Assembly (NCBI GenBank): GCA_002424295.1
Contig: DIQY01000109.1
Coordinates: 1 to 6,590, forward strand
Direction: 5' to 3'
DNA: 6,590 nucleotides
Origin: Ruminococcaceae bacterium UBA5450
GTDB taxonomy: Bacteria; Bacillota; Clostridia; Oscillospirales; Acutalibacteraceae
The notes under the pieces are model-generated. The model was not told the DNA's origin. It did not search any database and saw only the letters and a list, made by a program, of their open reading frames with translations. The position numbers and the translations under genes are program-made. Positions 5,511 through 6,590 of this stretch are shown here, piece by piece. Every line of letters starts with the position of its first letter. The first letter of the stretch is position 1.

Positions 5511-6410
5511 GTTAAATCCAAAGGAACGAAGCGCTGCTTCCTTGTTTCTCCAATCCTCTTTTACCTTGACCCAGAGCTGCAAATTGACCTTTGTTCCATA
5601 GAACTGCTCCAGATCTTGTCTGGCATAAGTACCGACTTTTTTGAGCATAGAGCCGCCTTTACCGATAATAATTCCTTTATGGCTCTCTTTTTCGCAATAA
5701 ATTGTGGCTTCAATATCCACACAAGAATGGTCTTCCCGTTCGTGCAGCTGTTCCACAACCACCGCCAAGCCATGAGGGACTTCCTTTTCCAAAAGGCGCA
5801 ACAATTTTTCGCGTACAATTTCTCCGGCAAGCACCCGTTCCGGTTGATCGGTCAAAGTATCGTCCGGAAAAAGGTGGCCGCCCTCCATACACAGCTTTTT
5901 TAATTCTTCCTTTAAATCGTCTAAGCCGTCTCCGTCCATAGCGGAAGCCGGCACAACGGCGTCAAAATCATAAAGCTGGCTCAAAGCCGCAATCTGCGCT
6001 ATCAGATCCGTTTTATTCGGCAGCAAATCAATCTTATTGATACATAAAACTGCCGGCAGATGCAGTTTTTGAAACCGCTCAATCAAATCGCGATCCGCAG
6101 GAGAAATTTTAGTTCCCGCCTCAACTACCAGAAGAGCCGCATCTACCCCCGAAACAGAAGTGACAACGCTCTTAACCATATATTCTCCCAAACGGTCTCT
6201 TGGCTTTAAAAGTCCAGGAGTATCCAAAAAAACGAGCTGATCTTCGCCTTCGGTCAGGACCCCCATAATTCTGGTACGGGTCGTCTGAGGTTTGCTGCTG
6301 ACAATCGCGACTTTCTGTCCTAATAAGCGGTTCATCAAAGAACTTTTCCCTACGTTCGGACGTCCTACAATCGCAATATATGCACTGCGTTCCTTGGGTG
6401 GTTCCTTCAT
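5487..6410 (-). CDS. era: GTPase Era, 30S ribosome assembly factor
   Basis: Era is an essential GTPase that binds the 3' end of 16S rRNA and promotes maturation of the 30S subunit. The 307 residues match the family. The G domain shows G1 GRPNVGKS (16-23), the G2 region PQTTRTR (41-47), G3 DTPG (63-66), G4 NKID (125-128) and G5 SA (156-157). The C-terminal KH domain (about 200-290) has the GIIIGKGG loop (246-253) that contacts RNA. The ATG at 6410 is preceded by AAGGAG with an 8-nt spacer. It starts only 12 nt after the stop of the upstream membrane-protein gene, so both are probably cotranscribed. The era-yqzL-recO order supports the identification. Nothing essential is missing. Confidence 0.98.
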   Translation of the reverse strand: MKEPPKERSAYIAIVGRPNVGKSSLMNRLLGQKVAIVSSKPQTTRTRIMGVLTEGEDQLVFLDTPGLLKPRDRLGEYMVKSVVTSVSGVDAALLVVEAGTKISPADRDLIERFQKLHLPAVLCINKIDLLPNKTDLIAQIAALSQLYDFDAVVPASAMDGDGLDDLKEELKKLCMEGGHLFPDDTLTDQPERVLAGEIVREKLLRLLEKEVPHGLAVVVEQLHEREDHSCVDIEATIYCEKESHKGIIIGKGGSMLKKVGTYARQDLEQFYGTKVNLQLWVKVKEDWRNKEAALRSFGFNGNDLLDH

Positions 6411-6417
6411 TTTTGTA

Positions 6418-6424
6418 ACTCCTT
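6418..6424 (-). promoter_or_regulatory. era ribosome binding site overlapping the upstream stop codon
   Basis: AAGGAGT lies 7 nt upstream of the era ATG (8 nt counted from AAGGAG), and its first two bases belong to the TAA of the preceding gene. This arrangement suggests translational coupling and fixes the era start. Confidence 0.8.
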
Positions 6425-6590
6425 AAACTAAATTATTTTTATTCTTTTCGGATTTTTCAGAAGAATATTTTTTCTGATGAACCCGAAGTCCTACAATCCT
6501 TCGATGATGAATCCGATCCCGAATTTCCAGCGGCCCCCACGAAACATAAAAGAAAGCCGGAAAGGCCAGCAAAATTAAAAGCACAGGGAA
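6423..6590 (-). CDS. C-terminal end of an unidentified membrane protein (start outside the window)
   Basis: An open frame of 55 codons enters from the window edge and stops at TAA (6425-6423). It begins with about 20 hydrophobic residues (FPVLLILLAFPAFFYVSWGP), a likely transmembrane helix, followed by an Arg/His-rich stretch (LEIRDRIHHRRIVGLRVHQK) and a Lys/Ser/Asn tail. By the positive-inside rule the tail is probably cytoplasmic. The tight 12-nt spacing to era and the overlapping Shine-Dalgarno support it as a real gene end. In many Bacillota era follows cdd or dgkA; this tail does not resemble the C-terminus of either as I know them. I cannot name the family. Confidence 0.6.
   Translation of the reverse strand, partial: FPVLLILLAFPAFFYVSWGPLEIRDRIHHRRIVGLRVHQKKYSSEKSEKNKNNLV

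Noticed and set aside
5403..5903. 166-codon plus-strand open frame across the end of era
   Set aside because: It is almost entirely antisense to era. Its low-complexity Phe/Leu-rich start comes from AT-rich spacer, and there is no Shine-Dalgarno.
1..6590. CRISPR array, tRNA/rRNA genes, insertion sequence, prophage or defence system
   Set aside because: No spaced direct repeats, cloverleaf, transposase motif, terminal repeats or defence-type domain was found on either strand. Nearly all of the window is taken up by core housekeeping genes in a conserved order.

Overview
This window is ordinary chromosomal housekeeping DNA from a Gram-positive (Bacillota) bacterium. The gene order, protein features and moderate base composition by eye suggest a clostridial, perhaps Oscillospiraceae/Ruminococcaceae-like, organism; the family-level placement is inference. 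Every gene I can support reads on the minus strand, so biological order runs from high to low coordinates.

First block (about 6590 to 2011), GTPase and DNA repair: the last 55 codons of an unidentified membrane protein, then era (30S assembly GTPase), a 54-residue YqzL-like gene, recO (RecFOR recombination mediator) and mutS2. The genes are tightly packed. The Shine-Dalgarno of era overlaps the preceding stop codon, yqzL runs 56 nt into recO, and recO and mutS2 share a 4-nt ATGA overlap. The one looser junction is the roughly 160-nt era-yqzL gap, which has a weak terminator-like hairpin at the end of era and an inverted repeat next to the yqzL ribosome binding site. A strong hairpin plus U-tract terminator closes the block after mutS2.

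Second block (about 1990 to 1), the SRP/ribosome operon: a fully consensus sigma-A promoter (TTGACA, 17 nt, TATAAT), a short leader holding a 14-nt palindrome, then ylxM, ffh and the start of rpsP, which runs off the window. YlxM is the HTH partner gene of the SRP operon, Ffh is the protein subunit of the signal recognition particle, and rpsP encodes ribosomal protein S16. This order is common in Bacillota.

The main anomaly is mutS2, which is broken by a single extra base (an A on the coding strand, at 3269/3270) exactly between the conserved DIGDEQSIEQ and SLSTFS segments. Removing that base gives an intact 792-residue MutS2, so this is either a very recent mutation or a sequence error. I found no mobile element, CRISPR array, tRNA, rRNA or novel multi-gene system. 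The other findings are modest: a candidate operator in the ylxM leader, an altered Ffh finger loop, a coding overlap, and an unrecognised membrane gene upstream of era.
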